Shown: positions 15,180 to 24,297, counted from the stretch's first letter. The stretch is 39,049 nucleotides of DNA from Actinomycetes bacterium (GCA_021806545.1 JAJZXI010000007.1:1-39049), one strand, 5' to 3'. Numbers and translations: made by a program. The notes: generated from the sequence alone by a model not told the origin.

Positions 15180-16778
15180 CTACGCAGAGGCGTTTCCAAG
15201 AGCCCGCTGCAATGCGACGGGCACGCCGCTGGGGTTGCCCTCGATCATGGCAGCGAGATGACCATCGGGTCGCACCACCAGGTGCACAGGTCGATCACCG
15301 AGATCAAGTGCTCGTCGAAGCGACCGCTTGGGATCGAGTCGGTTCAGGTCCATCACCTCGACCGGGAGATGCTCGAGGGCTTGCACGAACGATGGCTCGT
15401 CACTCAACACGGTAAAGGTGTGATGAACAAGCTGACGGAGACGCTGAGGCCGCCTGCGTTCGCCGCTCGATGCAAACAGAGGTAGGTCGGGTAAAACCGT
15501 GCCGGGAACTGGATCAACCGGCTCACCACGACTCGGGCGTCCTCCGAAAGTCCTACCGGGCGCCGGAGTCGTGAGTGGGGAATCGACGTACCAATACGGT
15601 TCGTAGAGGCGACCCGAATCGACCGCGGAGATTGCGGCGCGTGAGCCGTGCGCCGCACCTTCAAGCAGAAGGGTCCTGCGCCGGCGGTCAGCCTCCGTTT
15701 GCGGAACGAGAAAGCGCATGGTAGCCGAAGTCACCTCGAGATTCTCGAGAGCAGCTGCCCGGCGCTCCACTTCATAGCTATCCAGCAGTCGGCTATCGGC
15801 CAGGCCGCGCGCTACCATGGCGAGCTTCCAAACGAGATTCTCAACATCGTGAACACCACTATTGAGTCCCCTGGCACCAAATGGTGCAAACACGTGTGCG
15901 AAGTCTCCAGCCAGGAATATGGAACCGTGGCGGAACCGGCTGGCGACACGCCCTTGAAATCGATAGACAGATCTCCAAACAAGCTCATAGGGCTGACACC
16001 CCGCAATCTCGCGAATGCGTCTGTGGAGCCCTCCAGTCGCCTCTTCGCGAGCGAGATCAAAATCCTCCGGTACCTGCCAGTCGACGCGCCAAATGCTATC
16101 TGGCTGTTCATGAATCAGCACCTGTCGCCCGGGATTCCAGTTCGGATCGAAGTGAAAGCGACGCTCACCACGTTGCTCACGGAGATCGGCCTTGATATCA
16201 CAGATCAGAAAGAGGTCATCAAAGGACTGGCCAGGAAAGTCGACGCCTATTTGGGCACGAAGCTCCTCAGAGTGAAGGCCACAGCAGGCTATCACAAACC
16301 GGCTCTCGATCCGTCGTGCACCTGCAGGGGTGTCGACCTCAAGCAGTGCCTTGTCATTCTCACTTTGCAGGCGTGTAACCTTTGCTCCGTACTCAACGTC
16401 GACAAGAGGACTGCGCTCGATAAGGCCTAAAAGCGTCTCCTCGACCTCGGACTGAGCGATATTCACGAACGGTGGCAAAAGCGCGGATCCACGATCTTTT
16501 AGTTCAACCGAAAAGATCTCCTTATCGCGGTAGTAAGTGCGCGCCCGTGACCAGGTGATACCACGGTCGATAAGTACTCCAGCCCCGATTGCATCCCAGG
16601 TGTCGAGAACCTCGCGCTGCTGGCAGATTGCCCGCGAACCGGTTCGATCACGATGCGTCTGCGCCTCGAGCACTCGAACTCGCAGTCCCCACTGAGAACA
16701 CAGCAAAGCCGCCGTCTGTCCAACAGGACCAGCTCCGATGACGACGACATCCGAAGCTAATCCTGCAGTTGGTCCCAT
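15180..16778 (-). CDS. FAD-dependent aromatic ring monooxygenase (MhpA/PheA-like)
   Basis: A 532-residue class A flavoprotein monooxygenase. The N-terminal dinucleotide fold VVVIGAGPVGQTAALL (about 11-26) binds FAD, and FLAGDFAHVFAPFGARGLNSGVHDVENLVWKLA is the second FAD/substrate motif. The C-terminal 150 residues form the thioredoxin-like extension seen in phenol hydroxylase and MhpA. Such enzymes insert one oxygen ortho or para to a phenolic hydroxyl using NAD(P)H. It overlaps the upstream metallo-beta-lactamase-fold gene by 22 nt and lies in the same direction as homogentisate dioxygenase. A role in forming a hydroquinone such as homogentisate is plausible inference; the substrate is not visible from sequence. 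Confidence 0.87.
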   Translation of the reverse strand: MGPTAGLASDVVVIGAGPVGQTAALLCSQWGLRVRVLEAQTHRDRTGSRAICQQREVLDTWDAIGAGVLIDRGITWSRARTYYRDKEIFSVELKDRGSALLPPFVNIAQSEVEETLLGLIERSPLVDVEYGAKVTRLQSENDKALLEVDTPAGARRIESRFVIACCGLHSEELRAQIGVDFPGQSFDDLFLICDIKADLREQRGERRFHFDPNWNPGRQVLIHEQPDSIWRVDWQVPEDFDLAREEATGGLHRRIREIAGCQPYELVWRSVYRFQGRVASRFRHGSIFLAGDFAHVFAPFGARGLNSGVHDVENLVWKLAMVARGLADSRLLDSYEVERRAAALENLEVTSATMRFLVPQTEADRRRRTLLLEGAAHGSRAAISAVDSGRLYEPYWYVDSPLTTPAPGRTFGGRPSRGEPVDPVPGTVLPDLPLFASSGERRRPQRLRQLVHHTFTVLSDEPSFVQALEHLPVEVMDLNRLDPKRSLRRALDLGDRPVHLVVRPDGHLAAMIEGNPSGVPVALQRALGNASA

Positions 16779-17719
16779 ATCTCGCGATCCCTCGCTCCCG
16801 TCCAGATAACTGGATGTTCGACACCGCTGAGCTCATCGAATACGCGGGCCACATCGAAGGGGACCGTGTGTTCGAAGATGGGCCACTTTCCGTAGACAGG
16901 GCTGAGCGCTGCGTAGCAAGCGCTGAACGCCTCCTTGAGGCTCCCACCACGGTCGATAACCTTCTGGGTTTCGCTGATCAAAGTGGTCAGGAAACTACGC
17001 GATTGCTCAATAGCAGCGAGAACTTGCTCGCTGCCGTGCACGACCTTGCCTCTTCCGCCAACGAGGTGTTCAGCTCCAAGGCGAGCAACATTGTCGAGCG
17101 TGACCGTAGCCCACTCCCGATGGTAGGCGTCCCCGGTGTAGAGCGCCGCCTCGGCCTCAACGAGATCACCCGCGAAGAGGGTCTTACTGGCGGGATGCCA
17201 TACCACTATGTCTCCTCGGGTGTGACCTCTCCCCAGGTAGGAGAGTTCAACGCGCCCTCGGTCACCACCAAGCTCGATTTGGAGGTGATCAGCAAAGGTT
17301 ACCGTCGGGCGCGTTAGCCCGGGAATCGACTCCGGCTCTTCGAAGAGACGGGGCATACGCTGATACTCACTCTCCCAATCCTGCTTGCCTCGCTCATCGA
17401 TGAGTTCGGCGGTATTTTGATGCGCGACGATCGCGTCCGCGCCGAATGCAGATGCTCCTAGCACCCTCACCGCGTGATAATGTGACAGCACGAGAAAGCG
17501 AACGGGCTTGGAACTCACTTCACGCAGGCTGGCGAGCCAGCGTCGGGCGGCGGCAGGGGTCGCCCGAGCCTCGATGCAGATGAGGAAGTCCTCTCCCTCG
17601 ATCGCACCAACGTTAGGGTCTCCCTCGGCACTCATCGCAAAAACCCCGGGGGCAATCGTCTCAAAACGCTCTTGCTTTGGGGCCAAATCCGCCGATGATG
17701 CGAATGGCTTCTTTGCCAC
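16757..17719 (-). CDS. Metallo-beta-lactamase-fold protein of the homogentisate cluster
   Basis: A 320-residue protein with the metallo-beta-lactamase fold. The first metal motif, normally H-x-H-x-D-H, reads LSHYHAVRVLG, so the Asp and third His are Val and Arg. The later motifs are kept: YLGRGHTRGDIVVW (His) and LFAGDLVEAEAAL (Asp). It probably binds one metal differently, or hydrolyses an ester/thioester by another arrangement. The start is GTG preceded by GAGGAGAGGAG. It lies 181 nt downstream of hmgA and overlaps the monooxygenase gene, so all three are likely one operon for aromatic acid breakdown. Precise reaction unknown. Confidence 0.82.
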   Translation of the reverse strand: MAKKPFASSADLAPKQERFETIAPGVFAMSAEGDPNVGAIEGEDFLICIEARATPAAARRWLASLREVSSKPVRFLVLSHYHAVRVLGASAFGADAIVAHQNTAELIDERGKQDWESEYQRMPRLFEEPESIPGLTRPTVTFADHLQIELGGDRGRVELSYLGRGHTRGDIVVWHPASKTLFAGDLVEAEAALYTGDAYHREWATVTLDNVARLGAEHLVGGRGKVVHGSEQVLAAIEQSRSFLTTLISETQKVIDRGGSLKEAFSACYAALSPVYGKWPIFEHTVPFDVARVFDELSGVEHPVIWTGARDREIWDQLQD

Positions 17720-17900
17720 TAAGCTCTCCTCTCCTCAACACCAAGCCTTAGAGCCTGGCAACTCACACTGATCAGCCATCCTGGTTCTACCACCAATTGA
17801 CGAAGACCACGCCACTCACCCGGTCAACGGTATATGCCTTGGCGCCATAACGCTCGGTTATCGATATCCCTGAGGCTCCGCTCGCCTGAAACTATCGCAG

Positions 17901-19088
17901 CTACCCTTCAAGCGAGGTTCCCCCGTGCCGCTTTGACCATGACCAGGCATAATTCGGATCCTCGATGGCACTCGCCGCCGTTCCCAACTGAAGAGGAGCA
18001 AAGGTGTCCACCATGACTGCGAACTCCTTGGTGTCAGGTTTGCCGAGAGCCGACTCGACCGATCCCGGCTGTGGTCCATGGATAAATCCAGCCGGGTGCA
18101 GCGAGATCGATCCCGCTTCTATTCCCGACCCCTTGCGCGACATGAAATCCCCGTCAACATAAAAGAGAACCTCGTCGCTGTCGACATTGGCATGATTGTA
18201 CGGAACCGGCACACTCGTAGGATCGAAGTCGAACGGCCTTGGAACGAAGCTGCAGATGACAAAGCCTGGACCCTCAAAGGTCTGGTGCACCGGCGGTGGG
18301 GCATGAAAACGTTTCACTATTGGTTCGAAATCGCTCATGTTGAAGACGAACGGGTAAAGGCAGCCGTCCCAGCCGACCACATCGAAGGGGTGGCGCGCAT
18401 AGACGTAACGAGTCAGCGCGCTCCGGGCCTTCACGAGCACCTCGACATTGCTCTCATCCACGACAAGGAGCTCGCTCGGTAGTCGAAGATCGCGCTCCGA
18501 GAAGGGGGCTGACTCCAAGAGCTGACCACGCTTGGAAAGATAGCGAGCCGGGAACTCGATGTGGCCACGTCCCTCGATTACGAGAAGTTCCAGGGCTCGA
18601 CCGTGTGCCGGTTTGACCCGATAGGTGCACGACGCCGGGATAATGGCATAATCCTTCTCCCGAACCGTCAGCAAACCAAATACCGTTTCGATAGACCCCG
18701 CGCCAGCCTGTACGAACAGGCATTCATCACCGACTGCGTTTCGGTAGAGCGCAGTTGGCTTATCGATGAGTGCATACGAGATTCGAACATCGTCGTTTCC
18801 GAGCAGGAGGTGACGTCCAAGTGGTTCGAGGTTGGGCTGACTGGTCAGCTTCGGAGTCACAAAATGACGAGGGAGTAGCGGCACGTTTGGCGTCAATATG
18901 GCATCATCGCCCTGAACAACATCGGCCTCGACGATGGCTGTTGGCATGCCCAGGTGATAGAGCAACGCGGACTCCGCGGCAAAGCCCTCCTTACCCATCA
19001 GCTCTTCGGCAATCAGATCGCCTTGGACTGTGCGGGTCACCTGGTGACGCTTGCGTGGAATCTCGCCCAAGCGAGCATAGAAAGGCAT
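17901..19088 (-). CDS. hmgA: Homogentisate 1,2-dioxygenase
   Basis: A 395-residue protein of the homogentisate dioxygenase family. It opens the ring of homogentisate with O2 to give maleylacetoacetate. The cupin iron site is visible: YNHANVDSDEVLFY (His about 299, Glu about 306) and PAGFIHGPQPGS (His about 337). It is shorter than the human and proteobacterial enzymes (about 430-445), as in many actinobacterial forms. Of several possible starts I chose the ATG at 19088 because AGGAGG lies 6 nt upstream; the longer frame reads as non-coding. It is divergent from fumarylacetoacetase across a 100-nt shared promoter region. Confidence 0.9.
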   Translation of the reverse strand: MPFYARLGEIPRKRHQVTRTVQGDLIAEELMGKEGFAAESALLYHLGMPTAIVEADVVQGDDAILTPNVPLLPRHFVTPKLTSQPNLEPLGRHLLLGNDDVRISYALIDKPTALYRNAVGDECLFVQAGAGSIETVFGLLTVREKDYAIIPASCTYRVKPAHGRALELLVIEGRGHIEFPARYLSKRGQLLESAPFSERDLRLPSELLVVDESNVEVLVKARSALTRYVYARHPFDVVGWDGCLYPFVFNMSDFEPIVKRFHAPPPVHQTFEGPGFVICSFVPRPFDFDPTSVPVPYNHANVDSDEVLFYVDGDFMSRKGSGIEAGSISLHPAGFIHGPQPGSVESALGKPDTKEFAVMVDTFAPLQLGTAASAIEDPNYAWSWSKRHGGTSLEG

Positions 19089-19112
19089 GTGTGACCTCCT
19101 CTCGGCAACTCC

Positions 19113-19142
19113 ATCGTAGTGCGAACCGCTCGTACGACACAA
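19113..19142 (-). promoter_or_regulatory. Candidate hmgA promoter
   Basis: On the minus strand TTGTGT (19142-19137) and TACGAT (19118-19113) are 18 nt apart, giving a start near 19106 and a leader of about 18 nt that includes the AGGAGG site of hmgA. Confidence 0.45.
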
Positions 19143-19174
19143 GCCACGATTCCACCTCATTTGCGCTAGTTCGC

Positions 19175-19180
19175 TAGGCT
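19175..19180 (+). promoter_or_regulatory. -10 box for a leaderless fumarylacetoacetase mRNA
   Basis: TAGGCT ends 8 nt before the ATG at 19189 and no Shine-Dalgarno precedes that ATG. Transcription would start at or next to the A of the start codon, so the mRNA is probably leaderless, which is common in actinobacteria. It lies back to back with the hmgA promoter. Confidence 0.45.
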
Positions 19181-19188
19181 GATCGGGT

Positions 19189-20427
19189 ATGCCCCTCGAC
19201 CTAGATTTTAGCCCAGCCAACGGCTACGGAGCCGACCATCTCCCGATGGCTGTCATTCGGGAAGCCCACGGCGTCGCCGGTCGCGTGGTGACCCGGATAG
19301 ATGACACGGTCATCGATCTCGCTCGGCTCGCTGAGATGGGTGTCGACCTTGGATTCGATATCGCTGATAATAGCGGCACCCATGTCGACGTCTTGCATGC
19401 TGATAATCTCAATGCGCTGCTTGCCAAGGGACATGAGGCGATGGCCAACCTGCGGGGCCGGCTCGGTGAAATCATCACCAACTCCTTCGGCGCGAAGCGA
19501 TATGCCTCCGCCCTGCGACCTCTTGCAACAGTCGAGTTCATGTTGCCAATTGCTATCAAGAACTATGTCGACTTCTATTCATCCCTCCAACACGCAACTA
19601 ACCTCGGTCGGTTGTTCCGACCAGAGGGGGATCCATTGACACCAAACTGGCGTCATCTCCCCATCGGCTATCACGGACGAAGTTCCACCGTCGCGGTCAG
19701 TGACACGCCGGTCGGGCGACCTTCCGGGCTGCGCCTGATTGAAGGGCGTCCGGTCTTTGGTCCCTCACTTCGGCTCGACATCGAGGCCGAAGTCGGGTTC
19801 GTAATCGGGAAGGATTCACAGCTCGGCTCGCGCATTGGGACCAGGGAATTCTTCGACTACGTTGCCGGAGTCGTCCTCGTCAACGATTGGAGCGCGCGCG
19901 ACATACAGGGATTTGAGTATCAACCGCTCGGCCCATTCCTGGGCAAATCCTTCCTGACCAGCATCAGCGCATGGCTGACGCCCATTGAGGCACTGGCTCG
20001 CGCGCGAACGAAGCCGGTTACACAGGACCCCATACCAGCCGAGTACCTGCTCGACCCGGACCCATGGAGTCTCGACATTGAGCTTGCTATCGAACTCAAC
20101 GGCACCGTCATTTCGAGGCCGCCCTTTGCCAGCACTTATTGGACCCCGGGTCAGCAACTGGCACACCAGACCGTTAACGGGGCCAATGTCTGCATCGGGG
20201 ATCTCTTCGCATCTGGGACGATCTCCGGTGAGCGCTCCGATCAGTTCGGCTCCTTGATCGAACTCACAAGCGGTGGAGTTCAACCACTGTCCTTGCCCGA
20301 CCAAACCTCTAGGGTCTTTCTTGAGGACGGCGACGCGGTTACAATTCGGGCAAGCGCACCTTCACTGGCGGGTGGACGCCTGAGTATGGGCGAGGTTCGC
20401 GGCATTGTCGTGGGACCCTCCCAATGA
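19189..20427 (+). CDS. fahA: Fumarylacetoacetase
   Basis: A 412-residue fumarylacetoacetate hydrolase, the last step of the homogentisate route, giving fumarate and acetoacetate. The N-terminal SH3-like domain (about 1-115) is followed by the catalytic FAH domain. Visible motifs are LPIGYHGRSSTV, the metal-binding LDIEAEVGFVIG, and VVLVNDWSARDIQGFEYQPLGPFLGKSF. Length matches the eukaryotic-type enzyme (about 420). No maleylacetoacetate isomerase is in the window, so that step must be encoded elsewhere. It is followed after 44 nt by cobO in the same direction, so read-through into the cobalamin genes is possible. Confidence 0.93.
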   Translation: MPLDLDFSPANGYGADHLPMAVIREAHGVAGRVVTRIDDTVIDLARLAEMGVDLGFDIADNSGTHVDVLHADNLNALLAKGHEAMANLRGRLGEIITNSFGAKRYASALRPLATVEFMLPIAIKNYVDFYSSLQHATNLGRLFRPEGDPLTPNWRHLPIGYHGRSSTVAVSDTPVGRPSGLRLIEGRPVFGPSLRLDIEAEVGFVIGKDSQLGSRIGTREFFDYVAGVVLVNDWSARDIQGFEYQPLGPFLGKSFLTSISAWLTPIEALARARTKPVTQDPIPAEYLLDPDPWSLDIELAIELNGTVISRPPFASTYWTPGQQLAHQTVNGANVCIGDLFASGTISGERSDQFGSLIELTSGGVQPLSLPDQTSRVFLEDGDAVTIRASAPSLAGGRLSMGEVRGIVVGPSQ

Positions 20428-20471
20428 CGATCGTCGCAGGTTCGAAGCTCGGGATCCTAAGCTGAGGGGCT

Positions 20472-20993
20472 ATGGAACGAAGCTCACGGCTGTTGGTCAA
20501 CACTGGTGAAGGCAAAGGCAAATCGTCTGCAGCCTTCGGCGTCATGAGCCGAGGCTGGGCTCGCGGTTGGCGTGTAGTGGTGATCCAGTTCGTCAAAGGT
20601 GGAAAGTGGAAGACCGGCGAGCGCAAACTTGCCGATCAACTCGGAATTGAGTTTTATACACTCGGCGACGGCTTCACCTGGGAGTCCGATGACCTTGCGA
20701 CGACCGAACACCTCGGGCAGGAGGCATGGGCGCTCGCCAGGTCAAAGATCGACTCTGGAGACTATGACTTGGTCATCCTCGACGAGTTGACCTATACCAT
20801 CACCTATGGCTGGATCAACGAGACGGAGGTGCTCGATGCACTGCGCGATCGTCCAGGACGCACAAATATCGTGGTTACCGGCCGGGGAGCTACCGAGGGG
20901 CTGATTGCTATTGCTGATACGGTCACAGAGATGCGTAAAGTCAAGCACGCCTATGACCAGGGCATCAAAGCCAAGAAGGGGATCGAATACTGA
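20472..20993 (+). CDS. cobO: Cob(I)yrinic acid a,c-diamide adenosyltransferase
   Basis: A 173-residue CobO/CobA/BtuR-type adenosyltransferase, typical length. The P-loop is NTGEGKGKSSAAFG near the N-terminus. VVIQFVKGGKWKTGE and LVILDELTYTITYGW (Walker B-like, with the conserved DE) follow. It transfers the adenosyl group of ATP to Co(I) of the corrin. GAGGGG lies just before the ATG. The last codons overlap the start of cobB. It is the first gene of a seven-gene cobalamin operon. Confidence 0.94.
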   Translation: MERSSRLLVNTGEGKGKSSAAFGVMSRGWARGWRVVVIQFVKGGKWKTGERKLADQLGIEFYTLGDGFTWESDDLATTEHLGQEAWALARSKIDSGDYDLVILDELTYTITYGWINETEVLDALRDRPGRTNIVVTGRGATEGLIAIADTVTEMRKVKHAYDQGIKAKKGIEY

Positions 20994-22390
20994 GCGCGCG
21001 TGGGCTGATCGTCGCTGGAACGGCCTCAGGGGTCGGTAAAACCTCGATCACGCTTGGGCTGCTGGCCGCTCTGGCTACCAGCGTTCGAATTAGTGCCGCA
21101 AAGGTTGGGCCTGACTACATCGACCCTCATCTCCATGCGGCTGCTACTCATCGGGCAAGCTATAACATCGACCCGGTTCTGACGGGTCCACTCGGCGTAC
21201 GTGCCAGCCTCGCTCGAGCAGCCCGTGAAACCGACCTTGTCGTCGTCGAGGGCGTCATGGGGCTCTTCGACGGAACAGACCTGCCGGATCTACCTGCTGA
21301 TACCCAACCGAGCGCCTCTTCGCCCGCTGGCTCAACGGCGCAGGTAGCCAGGCTCACCGGCCTCCCGGTGATCCTTGTGATTGACTGCGCCCACCTCTCT
21401 CAATCAACAGCAGCGATCGCACTTGGCTACCAAAAGCTCAACCCTGAGGTGAAGATCGTCGGAGTGATTCTCAACAACCTCAAAAGTGCCACGCACGAAG
21501 CGCTTATCCGACAAGCGATGGCCGCGATCGATGTCGAGATCCTCGGCGCAATTCCTAGCGGTGGACTCCCAGAACGTGACTCCCGACACCTTGGACTCCT
21601 GACCGCAGAGGAGGCGCCTTGGCAGGCTCGCCAATGGATCCAAGCCCTCGGAGCATCGATTCGCACTCACGTTGAGCTCACCCAGATCATAACTCGAGCG
21701 GGACGCATCGACCCTCACCCCTTGGTAGCGGCCGTGAGGATGCCACCTGAGCTGGTCACTCGACCGGTGATCGCCTACTCCAATGGGCCAGCTGCCAGCT
21801 TTATCTATCCTGAAAATCTTGATCTTCTCACCGAAGCCGGTGCAGAGGTTATCGGCTTTGACCCACGTCACGAGTCGATACCCCCACAGGCCGGACTGAT
21901 TTGGCTTCATGGCGGCTATCCCGAGAATTACCGAGCCGAGATCAGTGCCAATGCGCCGCTCCACCAGGCGCTGCGCCAAGCTGCTCGGTCTGGGTTGCCG
22001 ATCATCGCTGAGTGTGGTGGACACCTCCTCCTTGGGGTGAGCCTTGAGGAGAGCGCGATGTCGGGTGTTCTACCCTTCCAGTCGACGATCGGCACCCGTC
22101 CGAGGCTCGGTTATCGCCAGGTCCTCCTGCCAGCACAATCCCCACTCTCACTCATCGATCGCCACGAGCTGCCTGCGCATGAGTTTCACTATGCGCGTTC
22201 GAGTGAGGATGGCAATGCCCTCCTCCTTCGAACCGCTAGGGAAAGTTGGAGAGCGGGTTTCGCGCGCCCGTCGATGATCTCATCGTACCTACACTGGCAC
22301 CTCGGAGCCGACTCCCGACTTCCTGCGTCACTGGTGCAGATCGCAGCGCGGCAGCGCTTGAGCCAGCTCGCCCAGGAACCACAACGCTGA
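20990..22390 (+). CDS. cobB: Cobyrinate a,c-diamide synthase (CbiA/CobB), CTG start
   Basis: About 466 residues. The frame opens with LSARGLIVAGTASGVGKTSITLG: the dethiobiotin-synthetase-like ATPase P-loop lies only about 9 residues from the beginning, as expected for this family. The C-terminal half is the glutamine amidotransferase with IIAECGGHLLLG (catalytic Cys). It amidates the a and c side chains of cobyrinate using ATP and glutamine. There is no ATG, GTG or TTG between the in-frame stop at 20954 and the P-loop. The first ATG (21257) would remove the whole ATP site. The best start is CTG at 20990, overlapping the cobO TGA (CTGA) with GGGG 8 nt before it. Confidence 0.85.
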   Translation: MSARGLIVAGTASGVGKTSITLGLLAALATSVRISAAKVGPDYIDPHLHAAATHRASYNIDPVLTGPLGVRASLARAARETDLVVVEGVMGLFDGTDLPDLPADTQPSASSPAGSTAQVARLTGLPVILVIDCAHLSQSTAAIALGYQKLNPEVKIVGVILNNLKSATHEALIRQAMAAIDVEILGAIPSGGLPERDSRHLGLLTAEEAPWQARQWIQALGASIRTHVELTQIITRAGRIDPHPLVAAVRMPPELVTRPVIAYSNGPAASFIYPENLDLLTEAGAEVIGFDPRHESIPPQAGLIWLHGGYPENYRAEISANAPLHQALRQAARSGLPIIAECGGHLLLGVSLEESAMSGVLPFQSTIGTRPRLGYRQVLLPAQSPLSLIDRHELPAHEFHYARSSEDGNALLLRTARESWRAGFARPSMISSYLHWHLGADSRLPASLVQIAARQRLSQLAQEPQR

Positions 22391-22415
22391 ACAATTCCCC
22401 CGTTAGGATGATCCC

Positions 22416-23237
22416 ATGGAACAGATCAGCTTCGTCGGTGCGGGCCCCGGTGCGCCCGACCTCATTACCATCCGTGGTCAGGCGCGACTCCGCAATGCGG
22501 ACATCGTCATCTGGGCGTCGTCGCTGATCCCCGAGGAGATGCTCAGCTGGACGGATGCCAACGCGATCCGCCTGGACTCAGCAGAGATGACGCTCGAGGA
22601 TGTCCTCGAAGTCTTCGAGACCAATCCGCGGGCGCGAATCGTCCGTCTCCACTCGGGAGATCCATCAATCTACGGCGCGATCCAAGAACAGATCAGCTGG
22701 TGCGAAGCTCACCAGCGGCCCTTTGAAATTATCCCGGGTGTGACATCGATCTCGGCTGCTGCTGCGGCAATTGGTCGCGAATTGACCATACCCGAGGTAG
22801 CGCAATCGGTCGTCACCACTCGCGTGGCGCGCCGAACCTCTCGGTCGATGCCTGAATCTGAGTCGCTTGCGTATTACGCCCGGTTAGGTGGGACCATTGC
22901 CGTCCTCCTTTCGGGTGCTCATCCGCAGCGGATTGTCGATGAACTTCTCGCGGAGGGGTCACAGTTCGGTGCCACGACGCCAGCCGCCGTGGTAGTCCGC
23001 GCAACCTGGCCCGACGAGCAGGTCGCCATGACCACAATCGCTGATCTCGTCCATACCATTGGCGAACTGGGCGCCAAGAGGACTCTTCTGGTCCTGGTCG
23101 GTGAGGCTCTTGGCACAAAAGACGTGCGACGCTCACATCTGTATTCGCCAAACTTCTCACATCGATTTCGTGCACGGTCCAACCCCGGGAGCACCAGTGG
23201 TCGCGCAAAGAGCCGGGTGAATCGATCGGTTCGCTGA
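22416..23237 (+). CDS. cobM: Precorrin-4 C11-methyltransferase
   Basis: A 273-residue member of the tetrapyrrole SAM-methyltransferase family, CobM/CbiF type. Motifs are VGAGPGAPDLITIRG at the N-terminus, VRLHSGDPSIYGAIQEQ and EIIPGVTSISAAAAAIGRELTIPEV, the last typical of C11 methylases. It methylates C11 of (cobalt-)precorrin-4. The C-terminal 25 residues are basic and low-complexity, beyond the usual family end. It starts 25 nt after cobB and ends 1 nt before the cbiD GTG. Confidence 0.92.
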   Translation: MEQISFVGAGPGAPDLITIRGQARLRNADIVIWASSLIPEEMLSWTDANAIRLDSAEMTLEDVLEVFETNPRARIVRLHSGDPSIYGAIQEQISWCEAHQRPFEIIPGVTSISAAAAAIGRELTIPEVAQSVVTTRVARRTSRSMPESESLAYYARLGGTIAVLLSGAHPQRIVDELLAEGSQFGATTPAAVVVRATWPDEQVAMTTIADLVHTIGELGAKRTLLVLVGEALGTKDVRRSHLYSPNFSHRFRARSNPGSTSGRAKSRVNRSVR

Positions 23238-23238
23238 T

Positions 23239-24297
23239 GTGACTGAGCACCTTCGCTCTGGATACACAACCGGAGCCTGTGCAGCCGCTGCCGCCAAGGC
23301 TGCCACCATCATCTGCCTGAGTGGACATGCGCCTGAACTCGTGGCCATCACGTTGCCGAAAGGCCAACGCGTCACCTTTCCTGTTCAAGTCGATGAACTC
23401 GGGCGAGCGGTCGTTGTCAAGGATGCTGGGGATGATCCCGACTGCACCAATGGCGCCCATCTCACCGCACGCGCTTGTCTCATCGGGGGCGGTGATGTCG
23501 TGATCAAAGGTGGCGACGGCGTCGGCGTGGTCACCAAGGCCGGACTCGGTTTGCCCATCGGCGAAGCCGCCATCAACCCCGTACCTCGACGCATGATCAC
23601 CGAAGCAATCCGCGAGGTCACCAACCAAGGAATCGAGGTAGTGCTATCCGTGCCAGGCGGGCAGGAGATGGCTCGCGCGACTACCAATGATCGTCTCGGC
23701 ATCCTCGGAGGAATTTCAATCCTCGGCACGACCGGCATTGTCAAACCGTTCTCGACCGCGGCATACCGAGCGAGTATTGTGCAACAGATCGATGTCGCCT
23801 CAGCCAACGAGGTCCGTCATATCATCCTCGTTACCGGCTCGCGAACTGAGGCCGCCGCTGCGACCATTTTCCCGTACGTCGACCCTGTTGCCATCGTCGA
23901 GGTCGGTGACTTCTCTGGGATCGCCCTGAAGCGATCCGCCTCCCACAATCCGGAGCTAATTACCTGGATCGGCATGGCCGGCAAGGTCTCCAAACTCGCC
24001 CAGGGTCTCCTGATGACTCACTTTCACCGCGCCAACGTTGACACCGCACAGCTCGAGGCCGCCGCGAGATACGTGGGGGCTAGCGAAAGCCTCATTGCGG
24101 CGGCGACAGCAACGACAACTGCACGACACTTCTACGAATGTTGCCGCGCTGAGGAGGATATCCGGCCACTCGTCGAACTGACGCGACGAGCGGCACTCAC
24201 ATGTTTTGCCGCCGTCGGACAGCGGATACCAGTCGAGGTGCTCATGGTCGACTTCGACTCCCTCGAGGTCGTTGCAAGCCATAGACTGACCCCGTGA
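23239..24297 (+). CDS. cbiD: Cobalt-precorrin-5B C1-methyltransferase
   Basis: A 352-residue CbiD protein. The N-terminal RSGYTTGACAAAAAKAA and the DDPDCTNGAH motif (about 72-81) are family hallmarks. It methylates C1 in the early-cobalt (anaerobic) pathway and is the marker that separates that route from the oxygen-dependent one. The start is GTG immediately after the cobM stop. The last codon overlaps the start of cobL (GTGA). Confidence 0.93.
   Translation: MTEHLRSGYTTGACAAAAAKAATIICLSGHAPELVAITLPKGQRVTFPVQVDELGRAVVVKDAGDDPDCTNGAHLTARACLIGGGDVVIKGGDGVGVVTKAGLGLPIGEAAINPVPRRMITEAIREVTNQGIEVVLSVPGGQEMARATTNDRLGILGGISILGTTGIVKPFSTAAYRASIVQQIDVASANEVRHIILVTGSRTEAAAATIFPYVDPVAIVEVGDFSGIALKRSASHNPELITWIGMAGKVSKLAQGLLMTHFHRANVDTAQLEAAARYVGASESLIAAATATTTARHFYECCRAEEDIRPLVELTRRAALTCFAAVGQRIPVEVLMVDFDSLEVVASHRLTP

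Noticed and set aside
18078..18482. 134-codon plus-strand frame inside hmgA
   Set aside because: Antisense shadow of the homogentisate dioxygenase coding region.
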